From DASWJZ01 sp963805325 (lineage in GTDB: Bacteria; Pseudomonadota; Alphaproteobacteria; Rhizobiales; Afifellaceae), in contig CAWDTS010000001.1 in the NCBI GenBank assembly GCA_963805325.1, positions 562,874 through 626,873 of the forward strand: a stretch of 64,000 nucleotides of DNA, in the 5' to 3' direction. Shown piece by piece: positions 16,312-25,236 of the stretch (the stretch's first letter is position 1; the number at the start of each line of letters is the position of its first letter). The notes beneath the pieces are model-generated. The model was given only the letters and a program-made list of their open reading frames with translations. It was not told where the DNA came from and did no database searches. The position numbers and the translations under genes are program-made.

Positions 16312-18141
16312 CTATTGCGGCTTCGCTTCGCGCCATTTGAAGAACGCGTTCCTGACGCCGCGCATCGCCGGCTCAAGCTCCGGCAGATGTCGGAGAACGA
16401 CGTCCGTCATGAAGGTGCGATTGATCCAGTCCATGCCTTCCGGCGTATACATGTCCGGCGTGTAGTCGACGGTGAAGAAGCGGTCGCTCTTAAGCCTTCG
16501 CGACGCCATGAGGATGAAGATTCGAAAGGCCGTGTCGGAGAACCCGAAGCCCTCCGGCAGATCCTCCGCGAGGAGCCCGACCAGCGTATCGACCCGCTCC
16601 ACATCACCGCCGTAGACCGCGCCGATCTCCTGCGCCCATTCCTTGTTGGAGGTGATCTCCTCAATCGAAGCGAAGGGGCGCATTCGCAGCGTGCGGCGGA
16701 AATCGTTGTAGCGAGGGATGCCGCGCTCACGGTCGCGCACCACGTCGACGGTGCCAAGATCGAAGAAGTCGTTGCTCTCCGTGCCGCTCGTCGAATCCTG
16801 GCGCTCGAAGCGCCCGAGCCCGCTCGGATAGTTCCTGAGCCGCACCTGGCCGGGATTGCGCGTGCCGAGCGAGTATGCGGCGTCGGCGAGCGTCATCTGA
16901 TTGAAGAGCCCCACCGTGCGCTTGCCAGAAACGGAGCGGAAATCGAGCGCATCGGCGCCGGGTATCGGCTTGTCGTTCGCGGGCGAGCGGAACTCGAACA
17001 CGTCCGGCATCAAGGGATGCATGCGGTAGACGGCAACGAACTCCTCGGTCAGCGAATAGGGGGCGGTGTGGTGGTCGGTGGTGGAGCCGGGAATACCCTG
17101 CAGCGTCTCGCCCTGCGTGACGCGACCGCGCTCGCGCCAGAAGGTCTCGCCGAACGCGCCCCACCAGTTGGCGCGCATGGCGAAGCGCATGGTCGGATTG
17201 TTGAGGAGCGCCGGCGTCCATTCGACCGTGTGAATCTTGGCGATGACCGCGATGTTGGTGAGCCGCGCCTTCTGATAAAGCCACTCGTCGTCGTTCCGCC
17301 GCGCGGGATAGGCAGCGATGAGCCGGTCGCAGATGGCGTTATGCTCGCGCGTGAAGAGCGTGTGGAGGATCGACAGGCCGATCCACCAATTGTCGTTCAC
17401 GCCGGTCAGCTCCAGCCCGCTGCCGTCGGGCTCGAGGCGGCCGTTCGACGCGACCCGGAGCTTCCCCTCCTTGTGCGTGCGGAGCGCATTCGTGCGCTCC
17501 TCGTCCTTGCCGTAGATCTGTCCGGCATCCCACCAATGCGACTCGGTGTTGGTGAAGGCGGGCAGCAGACCGCGGTCGGCATAGGCCTCCTTGTCCGGCC
17601 GCGAGCGCCCGAAGCGCATCTTGCGATCCTCGCTCTGCCAGGCGTCATCGTCGGCGAGCGGAATCTCATGCGGGCTCTGTTCGTCGCGCGGGTGGCCGAA
17701 CCAGTCGTGCGTCATGAACTGCAACCACGCGGCGGCGAAGATATTGAGATGCGGTACGGGGTGGAACTCGCCGTTCCGCCGCGCAAGAAGCCGGCGGCTG
17801 ACCTCGCGCGGGTTGGGCTCCATGACGTCGCGCGCGGTCGGAATGCGCAGCGTGTCGACCGGCACGTTGCGCCCGAAGCGCATGCCGCGCATGCCCATCG
17901 CCGGCACGGCGAGATCGTTGTAGCTGCCGTCGATCGTGCGGCCGAGGCGATAGACTTCGGGGCCGACCTCGCGCTCCGGCTTCGGAAAGCCGCCGCGCTG
18001 CGTGTCATGCAGATTTAGACGGCGAAGGCCACGGCGCAGGAGCAGGAGATTGGCGACGCGAAGCGGCAGCGTCGGCAGGCGATGCCACACGCGCACGCGA
18101 TTGATCTGCGCAAACAGCAGTTCGGCCAGTCTTGCGAACAT
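16312..18141 (-). CDS. Alpha-dioxygenase/cyclooxygenase-like haem peroxidase (locus A)
   Basis: 609 residues, close to the length of plant alpha-dioxygenases. The animal-haem-peroxidase fold is shown by the distal site WLQFMTHDWFGH (His145), LFTREHNAICDRL, AKIHTVEWT and the proximal region VYRMHPLMPD (Tyr372, His375). The Tyr-x-x-His arrangement is that of COX (Tyr385/His388) and alpha-DOX (Tyr386/His389), where the tyrosyl radical abstracts hydrogen from a fatty acid. Start at the ATG following GGGGAGGAGG. There is no signal peptide or clear membrane segment. First gene of the minus-strand operon peroxidase - P450-like - OYE - cytochrome c - membrane protein. Expected role: dioxygenation of a fatty acid or similar lipid. 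Confidence 0.85.
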   Translation of the reverse strand: MFARLAELLFAQINRVRVWHRLPTLPLRVANLLLLRRGLRRLNLHDTQRGGFPKPEREVGPEVYRLGRTIDGSYNDLAVPAMGMRGMRFGRNVPVDTLRIPTARDVMEPNPREVSRRLLARRNGEFHPVPHLNIFAAAWLQFMTHDWFGHPRDEQSPHEIPLADDDAWQSEDRKMRFGRSRPDKEAYADRGLLPAFTNTESHWWDAGQIYGKDEERTNALRTHKEGKLRVASNGRLEPDGSGLELTGVNDNWWIGLSILHTLFTREHNAICDRLIAAYPARRNDDEWLYQKARLTNIAVIAKIHTVEWTPALLNNPTMRFAMRANWWGAFGETFWRERGRVTQGETLQGIPGSTTDHHTAPYSLTEEFVAVYRMHPLMPDVFEFRSPANDKPIPGADALDFRSVSGKRTVGLFNQMTLADAAYSLGTRNPGQVRLRNYPSGLGRFERQDSTSGTESNDFFDLGTVDVVRDRERGIPRYNDFRRTLRMRPFASIEEITSNKEWAQEIGAVYGGDVERVDTLVGLLAEDLPEGFGFSDTAFRIFILMASRRLKSDRFFTVDYTPDMYTPEGMDWINRTFMTDVVLRHLPELEPAMRGVRNAFFKWREAKPQ

Positions 18142-18355
18142 GGCCTCCTCCCCGCAACCAGCGATACTAATGCGCCGGCAACGACTTAGCGTCAATCAAA
18201 GCCGGCGCAAGCATTTGAGTTTGCTGTGCAAATTCCGGCGCCAAGGGAGCTTCAATCTCCCGTAGTTGAGAGAGCGTCGCCAGTCTCGCGATTTTCGGGC
18301 CCCGCCCCGGCCGCGCCCAGCGCGCAATTTCGCATTGCGTGCGTTGTCCCTGGTG

Positions 18356-18388
18356 TTGTAGAGGCAATTATTCAGCCTCGGCTACAAT
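18356..18388 (+). promoter_or_regulatory. Candidate promoter/operator before the XRE-Ehr operon
   Basis: TTGTAGAGGC and GCCTCGGCTACAA form an interrupted inverted repeat, and TACAAT at 18383-18388 resembles a -10 box. It lies 17 bases before the XRE start codon, so it could be the autoregulatory site of that repressor. Inference from position and symmetry only. Confidence 0.35.
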
Positions 18389-18404
18389 AAATGATGCCTG
18401 AGAC

Positions 18405-18650
18405 ATGATAACTGCGGCTCAACTCCGGGCGGCACGGGCGCTCGCCGGCCTCGACCAGAAGGCGATCGCGGAGCTTTCGGGGCTATCAGTGCCAACGATC
18501 CAGCGCATGGAAGCCAGCGACGGCGTCATCCGCGGCAACGTCGATTCCCTGATGAAGCTGATCGCCGCGCTCGACGCCAAGGGAATCGAGCTGATCACCG
18601 AGGGCGCGGTCAGCCAAAGCGGCGGGCGCGGCGTGCGCCTAAGAGGATGA
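18405..18650 (+). CDS. XRE-family helix-turn-helix regulator
   Basis: 81 residues, essentially a single Cro/C1-type helix-turn-helix: AAQLRAARALAGLDQKAIAE and LSGLSVPTIQRMEAS are the classic positions 3-36. Its TGA overlaps the ATG of the first membrane subunit gene (ATGA), so it is translationally coupled to the hydrogenase-like operon and probably controls it. Small single-domain proteins of this type usually repress their own promoter. Confidence 0.85.
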   Translation: MITAAQLRAARALAGLDQKAIAELSGLSVPTIQRMEASDGVIRGNVDSLMKLIAALDAKGIELITEGAVSQSGGRGVRLRG

Positions 18651-20641
18651 GTGTCGCACTCCTCTTCGTCGCGGCGCTGCTCGTCCTGGCTCTGCTGCCG
18701 ATCGGATACGGAAGTGGCGCGCGAGTCTCGACCGCCGTCTATTCTTGCGCGACGGCGCTCTCCCTCATCCTCTTTGTATTTGCGCTCGTGCATCTCGTCT
18801 CGGGCGCGGCGCCGCTCACGCTGAAGCTGCCGATCGGACTTCCTTTCATCGGCGCGAACTTTCGCCTCGACGCGCTCTCTTCCTTCTTTCTCTGCGTCGT
18901 GGATCTCGGCGCCGCCGGCGCCAGCTTCTACGGGCTCGGCTACGGCCGGCACGAAGAATCGCCGCAGCGTGTGCTGCCGTTCTATCCGGCTTTCGTCGCC
19001 GGCATGAACCTCGTCGTGCTTTCCGACGACGCCTTCACGTTTCTCCTATCTTGGGAATTCATGTCGCTCGCCTCGTGGGCGCTCGTGATGGCGCACCACA
19101 AGGAGCGCGGCAACGCGGAGGCTGGCTACATCTATCTGGTGATGGCGGGCTTCGGCACGTTCTGCCTGCTGCTCGCCTTCGGGCTGCTCGCAGGCCCGGA
19201 TGGCGGCTACACCTTCGAAGCCATGCGCGCGGGCGGGACCACACCAACGATCGCCGCGTTCGCCCTCGTCCTCGCGCTGCTCGGCACAGGATCGAAAGCA
19301 GGCCTCGTGCCGCTGCACGTCTGGCTGCCGCTCGCGCACCCGGCAGCGCCGAGCCACGTCTCAGCGCTGATGAGCGGCGTGATGACGAAGGTCGCCGTAT
19401 ACGGCTTCCTGCGCATCGTGTTCGACCTCCTCGGCGCACCCGCCTGGTGGTGGAGCGTGCCTTTGCTCGTGGTGGGGGGTGCAACGAGCGTCCTCGGCAT
19501 CCTTTACGCGCTCATGCAACGCGACCTCAAACGCCTGCTCGCCTACAGCACGATCGAGAATATCGGGTTGATCTTCGTCAGCCTGGGGCTGGCACTGGCT
19601 TTTCAGGCCAACAACCAGACCACCGGAGCGGCGTTGGCCCTTACCGCCGCGCTGTTCCACGTTTTCAACCACTCGCTTTTCAAGAGCCTGCTCTTCTTCG
19701 GCGCCGGCGCGGTGCTCACCGCCACCGGCGAGCGGGACATGGAGCGGCTCGGCGGGCTGATCCACAAAATGCCGCTGACGAGCTTCGCCTTCCTCATCGG
19801 CTGCGTGGCGCTCTCCGCCCTGCCGCCCTTGAACGGCTTCGTCTCCGAATGGCTCGCGTTCCAGGCGATCCTGATGAGCCCAACGCTGCCGCAATGGGCC
19901 TTGAAGCTCGCCATTCCCGCCGTCGGCGCGCTGCTTGCACTCTCAGCCGCGCTTGCCGCTGCGTGCTTCGTCAAGGCCTTCGGCATCACGTTCCTCGGAC
20001 GCGCGCGAAGCAGCGCCGCCGAAACGGCGACCGAGGTCGACCGCTTCTCGCTCGCTGCAATGTTCGCCTTCGCCGGCCTCTGCGTTCTCGCCGGCATCCT
20101 GCCGGGTTTCGTCATTGACGGGCTCGCACCGACCGTGAGCAGCCTCGTCGGCGCGCATATGCCGGGCCAGGCGGGCGTTGCGTGGCTTTCGATCGTGCCG
20201 ATCGCGGAGAGTCGCAGCTCGTACAACGGGCTGCTCGTGTTCATCTTCATCGCGCTCTCGGGCTTCCTGGCGGCGACCGTCGTGCATCGCTTCGCCTCGC
20301 ATGCGCTGCGGCGTTCCGACCCGTGGGACTGCGGCTTCCCGAATGCCGATCCGGCGACGCAGTACACCGCGGGGAGCTTCGCGCAGCCGATCCGCCGCGT
20401 CTTCGGCGTCGTCTTTCGTGCGCGCGAGCAGCTCTATCTACCGCCGCCCGGGTCGCTCGAGCCGGCGCGTTTCGAGGTCACGCTTCGCGATCTCGTCTGG
20501 GACGGGATCTACGCGCCGATCGCCGGGGGCATCGATTACGCCGCGAGCCACCTCAACTGGATGCAGTTCCTGACGGTCCGGCGCTACCTGACGCTCGTCT
20601 TCGTCTTGCTCATCATCCTTCTTCTGGTGCTGGCGCTGTGA
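18647..20641 (+). CDS. hyfB: Hydrogenase-4-like subunit B (proton-translocating, NuoL/HyfB-like)
   Basis: 664-residue polytopic protein of the NuoL/M/N-MrpD family. The signatures LLSWEFMSLASWALVMAHHK, GTGSKAGLVPLHVWLPLAHP, ALMSGVMTKVAVYGFLRIVF and RDLKRLLAYSTIENIGLIFV are all present, with the membrane Lys/Glu/His residues used for proton pumping. The C-terminal part (PWDCGFPNADPATQYTAGSF) is a HyfB-type extension. First structural gene of a run with ATGA/GTGA overlaps throughout, which implies a stable multi-subunit inner membrane complex. Confidence 0.88.
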   Translation: MSVALLFVAALLVLALLPIGYGSGARVSTAVYSCATALSLILFVFALVHLVSGAAPLTLKLPIGLPFIGANFRLDALSSFFLCVVDLGAAGASFYGLGYGRHEESPQRVLPFYPAFVAGMNLVVLSDDAFTFLLSWEFMSLASWALVMAHHKERGNAEAGYIYLVMAGFGTFCLLLAFGLLAGPDGGYTFEAMRAGGTTPTIAAFALVLALLGTGSKAGLVPLHVWLPLAHPAAPSHVSALMSGVMTKVAVYGFLRIVFDLLGAPAWWWSVPLLVVGGATSVLGILYALMQRDLKRLLAYSTIENIGLIFVSLGLALAFQANNQTTGAALALTAALFHVFNHSLFKSLLFFGAGAVLTATGERDMERLGGLIHKMPLTSFAFLIGCVALSALPPLNGFVSEWLAFQAILMSPTLPQWALKLAIPAVGALLALSAALAAACFVKAFGITFLGRARSSAAETATEVDRFSLAAMFAFAGLCVLAGILPGFVIDGLAPTVSSLVGAHMPGQAGVAWLSIVPIAESRSSYNGLLVFIFIALSGFLAATVVHRFASHALRRSDPWDCGFPNADPATQYTAGSFAQPIRRVFGVVFRAREQLYLPPPGSLEPARFEVTLRDLVWDGIYAPIAGGIDYAASHLNWMQFLTVRRYLTLVFVLLIILLLVLAL

Positions 20642-21594
20642 GCGCGATCCTCGACCTCATGGTGCAGGGCGCGCAGATGGCGCTGGTGCTTCTGCTCGCA
20701 CCGTTCTTGACCGGGCTCGTGCGCAAGGTGAAGGCGCGGCTTCTGCGCCGCCAAGGGCCGCCGGTGCTGCAGCCCTATCGCGACCTTCTTCGGTTGTTCC
20801 GCAAGGAGGCCGTGCTCGCACACAACGCGTCATGGCTGTTCCGCGCCGCGCCCTACCTGATCTTCTCGGCGACCTGGGTCGCGGCCGCACTTGTCCCGAC
20901 CTTTGCGACCGACCTCACCTTCTCCTGGTCGGCCGATCTGATCGCGATCACAGCGCTGATCGGCGGCGCCCGCTTCTTCCTGGCGCTGGCGGGCATGGAC
21001 GTCGGCACGAGCTTCGGCGGCATCGGCGCAAGCCGCGAGGTGATGATCGCCTCGCTCGCCGAGCCGGCGATGATCATGATCACCTTCACGCTCGCGCTGA
21101 TAGCCGGATCGACGCAGCTTTCGAGCATCGCGCAGTTCATGCTCTCCCCGAATGCGGGTCTCAGCGTTTCTCTCGGACTTGCGCTGGTGGCGCTCATCAT
21201 CGTGTCGATCGCGGAGAACGCCCGCGTGCCGGTCGACAACCCGGCGACGCATCTGGAGCTCACCATGGTGCACGAGGCGATGGTGCTCGAATATTCGGGC
21301 CGGCATCTCGCCATGGTCGAGCTCGCGGCGTCGCTTAAACTCTTGCTCTACGTCTCGCTCATCGCCTGCATCTTCGTGCCCTGGGGACTCGCGGCCCCCG
21401 GCGTCGGTCCGATCGCGCTCGGCGTCGGTGCGGTCGCGTATCTTGCGAAGCTCACCGTCGGCGCAACGCTTCTTGGCCTGTTCGAAACGGCAATCGCCAA
21501 GATGCGCGTATTCCGCTTGCCGGAGTTCCTGGGCGGCGCCTTCATGCTCGGGCTGCTCGCCACGCTGCTTCTCTTCGTGCTGCGGAGCCATTGA
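20638..21594 (+). CDS. hyfC: Hydrogenase-4-like subunit C (NuoH/HyfC-like membrane subunit)
   Basis: 318-residue subunit of the NuoH/HyfC/HycD family, about eight membrane helices. RRQGPPVLQPYRDLLRLFRK, FGGIGASREVMIASLAEPA and NARVPVDNPATHLELTMVHE are family signatures at the interface with the peripheral arm. I start it at the GTG at 20638, which overlaps the upstream TGA (GTGA); the longer frame beginning at 20182 lies inside hyfB. It would couple the redox module to proton movement. Confidence 0.86.
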   Translation: MSAILDLMVQGAQMALVLLLAPFLTGLVRKVKARLLRRQGPPVLQPYRDLLRLFRKEAVLAHNASWLFRAAPYLIFSATWVAAALVPTFATDLTFSWSADLIAITALIGGARFFLALAGMDVGTSFGGIGASREVMIASLAEPAMIMITFTLALIAGSTQLSSIAQFMLSPNAGLSVSLGLALVALIIVSIAENARVPVDNPATHLELTMVHEAMVLEYSGRHLAMVELAASLKLLLYVSLIACIFVPWGLAAPGVGPIALGVGAVAYLAKLTVGATLLGLFETAIAKMRVFRLPEFLGGAFMLGLLATLLLFVLRSH

Positions 21595-22256
21595 TGGACG
21601 GCTTTGTCTTCGACGTCGCGCATCTCTTCGCCGGTGGTCTGGTGCTCGCCAGCCTGATGCTGCTCTACCAGCGTCGGCTCTATTCGCTCCTCAACGTCTT
21701 CGCCCTGCAGGCCTTCGTGCTGGCGCTTTCCGTGGCGTGGCAGGCTTACATCCAGGCTGCGCCGCACCTTTACATCACCGCGGGAATCGCCCTCGTCTTC
21801 AAGGCGATCGTCATCCCCGTTGCGCTGCACCGGATGATCGTCCGGCTCGGCATCCATCGCGAGATCGAGACCGCCGTCGGCGTCGGATCGACAATGCTGG
21901 TCGGGATGGGTCTTGTCGCGCTTTCAACCGTCGTGATGCTCAAGGTTGCCGGCGAGGTCGATCCGCTGGCACGCGAGGACCTGGCCTTCGCGCTCTCCGT
22001 CGTGCTTCTCGGGCTGCTCCTGATGGTGACGCGCAGGAACGCCGTCAGCCAGGTGGTCGGCTTCATGTCGGTGGAGAACGGGCTGGTCCTGGCGGCGACC
22101 GGCGCCAAGGGCATGCCCTTCGTGGTCGAGATCAGCGTCGCCTTCTCGATCCTGATCGCCTTCATCGTCATCGGCATCTTCCTGTTCCGTATCCGCGAGC
22201 GCTTCGACACCGTCGATGTCGAAGCGCTCGACAGTTTCCGAGGAGAGCTCCGATGA
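21594..22256 (+). CDS. hyfE: Hydrogenase-4-like subunit E (HyfE-like, NuoK-related)
   Basis: 220 residues with about six transmembrane segments. It matches the HyfE/NuoK-like family: FVFDVAHLFAGGLVLASLML near the start and SQVVGFMSVENGLVLAATGA with the buried Glu typical of NuoK-like subunits. ATG at 21594 is contained in TGATG with the upstream stop; the next gene starts inside its stop codon. Confidence 0.83.
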   Translation: MDGFVFDVAHLFAGGLVLASLMLLYQRRLYSLLNVFALQAFVLALSVAWQAYIQAAPHLYITAGIALVFKAIVIPVALHRMIVRLGIHREIETAVGVGSTMLVGMGLVALSTVVMLKVAGEVDPLAREDLAFALSVVLLGLLLMVTRRNAVSQVVGFMSVENGLVLAATGAKGMPFVVEISVAFSILIAFIVIGIFLFRIRERFDTVDVEALDSFRGELR

Positions 22257-23701
22257 GCGGCCTTCCCTTCGACCCGATCGCCGCGGTGCTCCTGATCCCG
22301 ATCGTCACCGCGGGAATCCTTGCATTTGTTTCGGACTTTCGCCTCGGCGCGCGCATCAACTCGCTCGCCGCTTTCGCCACGCTGATCGGCGCGCTGCTGC
22401 TCCTCGTGAAGCGGCCGGAGCCCGGCGTCTACATTCTGGTCGACGATCTCAACATCGTCTTCGTCGTGCTCTCCACCTTCGTCGGCTTCACGACCTCAGT
22501 CTTCAGCGCCAGCTACATCGCGCACGAGGTGGAGATCGGCCGGCTGACGCCGACGCATCTCCGTTTCTACCACGCCATGTACCAGGCGCTGATGTTCGCC
22601 ATGAACCTCGCGCTCGTCGCCAACAATATCGGCCTGATGTGGGTGGCGATCGAGATCGCGACGCTTACGACTGTCGTGATGGTCGGCATCTATCGCACGC
22701 ATGCGGCACTCGAAGCCGCGTGGAAATATTTCATCCTCGGCTCGGTCGGCATCGCGATGGCGCTCTTCGGCACCATCCTCGTCTATACCGCCGCGCAGCC
22801 GGTCGTCGGTGAAGGCGTCGACGCGATGGTGTGGACGACGCTGATGGAGAAGGCGAGCGGCTTCGATCCGGCGCTCCTCAACCTCGCCTTCGTATTCCTG
22901 CTCCTCGGCTACGGTACCAAGGTCGGGCTCGCGCCCCTCCATGCGTGGCTTCCCGACGCGCATGCCGAGGGTCCGACGCCGATCTCCGCAGTGCTTTCGG
23001 GCCTTCTTCTGAACGTCGCGCTCTACGCGGTGCTGCGCTTCAAGATGCTGCTTGCCGCCAACCCCGACGCGCTGGCGCCGGGACCGCTCATGGTGATCCT
23101 CGGGCTCCTGTCGCTGATTTTCGCCGCGCTCATGCTCTACCGCCGGCGCGACATCAAACGCATGTTCGCCTATTCCTCGATCGAGCACATGGGGATCATC
23201 GTCTTCGCCTTCGGCATGGGCGGCCCGCTCGCGAATTTCGCCGGACTGCTGCACATGACCATGCACTCGCTGACGAAGTCGGCGATCTTCTTTTCCGTCG
23301 GCCATATCGCGCAGGTGAAGGGCACGCAGAAGATCGCCGATATGGGAGGACTGACCGAGACGCATCCCTGGCTCGGCTGGGGGCTCGTCCTCGGCGTCGC
23401 CGCGATTGCCGGCATGCCGCCGCTCGGGCTCTTCATGAGCGAGTTCCTGATCGTCACCTCGACGTTTGCGCGCGAGCCGCTCCTTGCCATCCCGCTCGTC
23501 GCCGGCCTCCTGATCGCGCTCGGCGCGCTGTTCCTCAGGATGAACGGCATCGCCTTCGGCGAGCCACGCGGACCCGTGGCGCCGGCCAAGGCCTCCTACG
23601 TTCCGATGTTCCTGCATCTGGCGCTCGTGCTTGGCGCCGGCATCTTCCTGCCGGGGCCGCTCGTCGCCTGGTTCCGGCACGTCGCCAATCTGCTCGGGTG
23701 A
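22253..23701 (+). CDS. hyfF: Hydrogenase-4-like subunit F (second antiporter-type subunit)
   Basis: 482-residue NuoN/M-type antiporter-like protein: NNIGLMWVAIEIATLTTVVM, GYGTKVGLAPLHAWLPDAHA, RRRDIKRMFAYSSIEHMGII and MTMHSLTKSAIFFSVG. Start ATG at 22253 overlaps hyfE by four bases; a longer open frame from 21152 is an out-of-frame run through hyfC/E and is not used. With hyfB it gives the complex two proton-channel modules. Confidence 0.86.
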   Translation: MSGLPFDPIAAVLLIPIVTAGILAFVSDFRLGARINSLAAFATLIGALLLLVKRPEPGVYILVDDLNIVFVVLSTFVGFTTSVFSASYIAHEVEIGRLTPTHLRFYHAMYQALMFAMNLALVANNIGLMWVAIEIATLTTVVMVGIYRTHAALEAAWKYFILGSVGIAMALFGTILVYTAAQPVVGEGVDAMVWTTLMEKASGFDPALLNLAFVFLLLGYGTKVGLAPLHAWLPDAHAEGPTPISAVLSGLLLNVALYAVLRFKMLLAANPDALAPGPLMVILGLLSLIFAALMLYRRRDIKRMFAYSSIEHMGIIVFAFGMGGPLANFAGLLHMTMHSLTKSAIFFSVGHIAQVKGTQKIADMGGLTETHPWLGWGLVLGVAAIAGMPPLGLFMSEFLIVTSTFAREPLLAIPLVAGLLIALGALFLRMNGIAFGEPRGPVAPAKASYVPMFLHLALVLGAGIFLPGPLVAWFRHVANLLG

Positions 23702-23710
23702 GGTAACGCG

Positions 23711-25228
23711 ATGCCATCGCTTCGCGCATTGATCGCAAACCGCACGCAGGCGAAGGCGCATCGCCCGTGGCCGCGCGTCGCGGTCGACGCGAAGACCTGG
23801 AGCGTCGCGGCGGAGAGCCTTGCAGCCGGCGATCTGACGCTCGTCGGCCTTTGGGGTGACGGCAGCGACGTCCACATGGCTTTATTCGACGAGCCGGCCT
23901 CCGACTTCGCTGTCATCTCTCTCGCCTGCCTCGAGGGACGCTTCCCCTCTGTCGGCCGGCTGCACCCGCCGGCGATCCGGCTGGAGCGGACGATCTTCGA
24001 CCTCTTCGGCTTCGCGGCGGAAGGCGCCCTGGACACGCGCCCCTGGCTCGATCATGGGCGCTTCGGCATCGCGCATCCGCTCGGCACTGCGAGGCCTACC
24101 GAGTCCGGTGGCGCGGCCTACGCCTTCGTTGCGAACGAAGGCGAAAGCCTGCACCAGATCCCCGTTGGGCCGGTGCATGCCGGCATCATCGAGCCGGGAC
24201 ACTTCCGCTTCACCGCCAACGGCGAGGCCGTCGTTCGACTCGAAGAGCGGCTCGGCTATGTCCACAAAGGCATCGAGACGCTGATGCGCGGCGCCGACCT
24301 CGACCGGGCACGTCGTCTCGCCGGGCGTGCCTCCGGCGACAGCACAGTGGCCTATGGGCTCGCCTTCGCGCGCGCCGCAGAAGCGGCGCTCGGCATCGAG
24401 GCGCCGCCGCGGGCGCATTATCTCCGCGCGCTGATGGCGGAGCTTGAGCGTCTCGCCAACCATTTCGGCGACATCGGCGCGATCTGCAACGACGCGACCT
24501 TTCCGCTGATGCTCGCGCAGTGCGGCGTCTTGCGCGAGCGGGTGCTGCGCGCCTGCGAGGCCGCATTCGGGCATCGGCTGATGATGGACCGGATTCTTCC
24601 GGGCGGCGTCGCGGGCGATCTGTGGCTGGAAAATTCCCTGCTCCTGAGAGCGCTTGTCGCCGAGTTCAGGAAGGCATTCCCGAAGCTCGTCGAGCTCTAC
24701 GACAAGACCGCCTCATTGCAGGACCGCACGGTCGGCACAGGGACGCTCGCGGCGGCGCTTGCCTTCCAGTTCGGCGCCGGCGGCTATGTCGGCCGCGCCT
24801 CCGGCCGCAGCTACGATGCGCGCCGGACGCCGGGCTACCCGCCTTACGATTCTCTGGAGTTCGTCCTGCCTGTGCAGCGCGAGGGCGACGTCAGCGCGCG
24901 CGTGTGGGTGCGCATCCGCGAGGTCGAGCAGAGCCTGTCGCTGATCGAAGCGATGCTCGACCGTCTGCCGGACGGGCCGATCGCCGTTCCGTTCGAGCTG
25001 GGCGCAGAGAGGCCAAGGGAAGGCGTGGCGCTGGTCGAAGGATTTCGCGGCGACGTTCTCGTCTGGCTGAGGCTCGACGCTGACGGGCGCGTGGCGCGCT
25101 GTCATGTGCGCGACCCGTCCTGGTTCCACTGGCCGCTTCTGGAAGCCGCGATCGAAGGCAACATCGTCGCCGACTTCCCGCTCTGCAACAAAAGCTTCAA
25201 CTGCTCCTACTCCGGGCACGACCTCTAG
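23711..25228 (+). CDS. Hydrogenase-like large subunit (NuoC-NuoD/HyfG type) lacking the Ni cysteines
   Basis: 505-residue fusion of a NuoC-like N-terminus (about 1-160, IRLERTIFDLFGF) and a NuoD/HyfG-like catalytic domain (from about 165, IPVGPVHAGIIEPGHFRF, ERLGYVHKGIE). In [NiFe] enzymes the first nickel site is RxCGxC; here the aligned segment is RASGDS. The second site, DPCxxC in HyfG/HycE, is aligned with NCSYSGHDL at the C-terminus. All four nickel ligands are therefore replaced (one Cys remains nearby but shifted), and no hydrogenase maturation gene is present in the window. This is the pattern of energy-converting hydrogenase-related (Ehr) complexes, whose substrate is unknown. Confidence 0.85.
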   Translation: MPSLRALIANRTQAKAHRPWPRVAVDAKTWSVAAESLAAGDLTLVGLWGDGSDVHMALFDEPASDFAVISLACLEGRFPSVGRLHPPAIRLERTIFDLFGFAAEGALDTRPWLDHGRFGIAHPLGTARPTESGGAAYAFVANEGESLHQIPVGPVHAGIIEPGHFRFTANGEAVVRLEERLGYVHKGIETLMRGADLDRARRLAGRASGDSTVAYGLAFARAAEAALGIEAPPRAHYLRALMAELERLANHFGDIGAICNDATFPLMLAQCGVLRERVLRACEAAFGHRLMMDRILPGGVAGDLWLENSLLLRALVAEFRKAFPKLVELYDKTASLQDRTVGTGTLAAALAFQFGAGGYVGRASGRSYDARRTPGYPPYDSLEFVLPVQREGDVSARVWVRIREVEQSLSLIEAMLDRLPDGPIAVPFELGAERPREGVALVEGFRGDVLVWLRLDADGRVARCHVRDPSWFHWPLLEAAIEGNIVADFPLCNKSFNCSYSGHDL

Positions 25229-25236
25229 GCGACGCC

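Noticed and set aside
15339..16376. Upstream extension of the OYE frame to 790 codons (apparent fusion)
   Set aside because: The added part is Arg-rich out-of-frame reading of the P450-like gene; OYE homology starts at MSDDPILRPI.
16315..18018. 567-codon plus-strand frame opposite the haem peroxidase
   Set aside because: Antisense shadow; the minus strand shows conserved peroxidase motifs.
21152..22252. Upstream extension of the hyfF frame to 849 codons
   Set aside because: It runs out of frame through hyfC and hyfE; the ATG at 22253 overlapping the hyfE stop gives a normal-length protein.
22496..23875. 459-codon minus-strand frame opposite hyfF/large subunit
   Set aside because: Charged, repetitive Arg/Glu/His translation typical of reverse complement of a membrane protein gene.
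23711..25228. Calling the operon a functional [NiFe] hydrogenase-4 / formate hydrogenlyase
   Set aside because: The four nickel-binding cysteines are replaced and no formate dehydrogenase, ferredoxin subunit or maturation genes are present.
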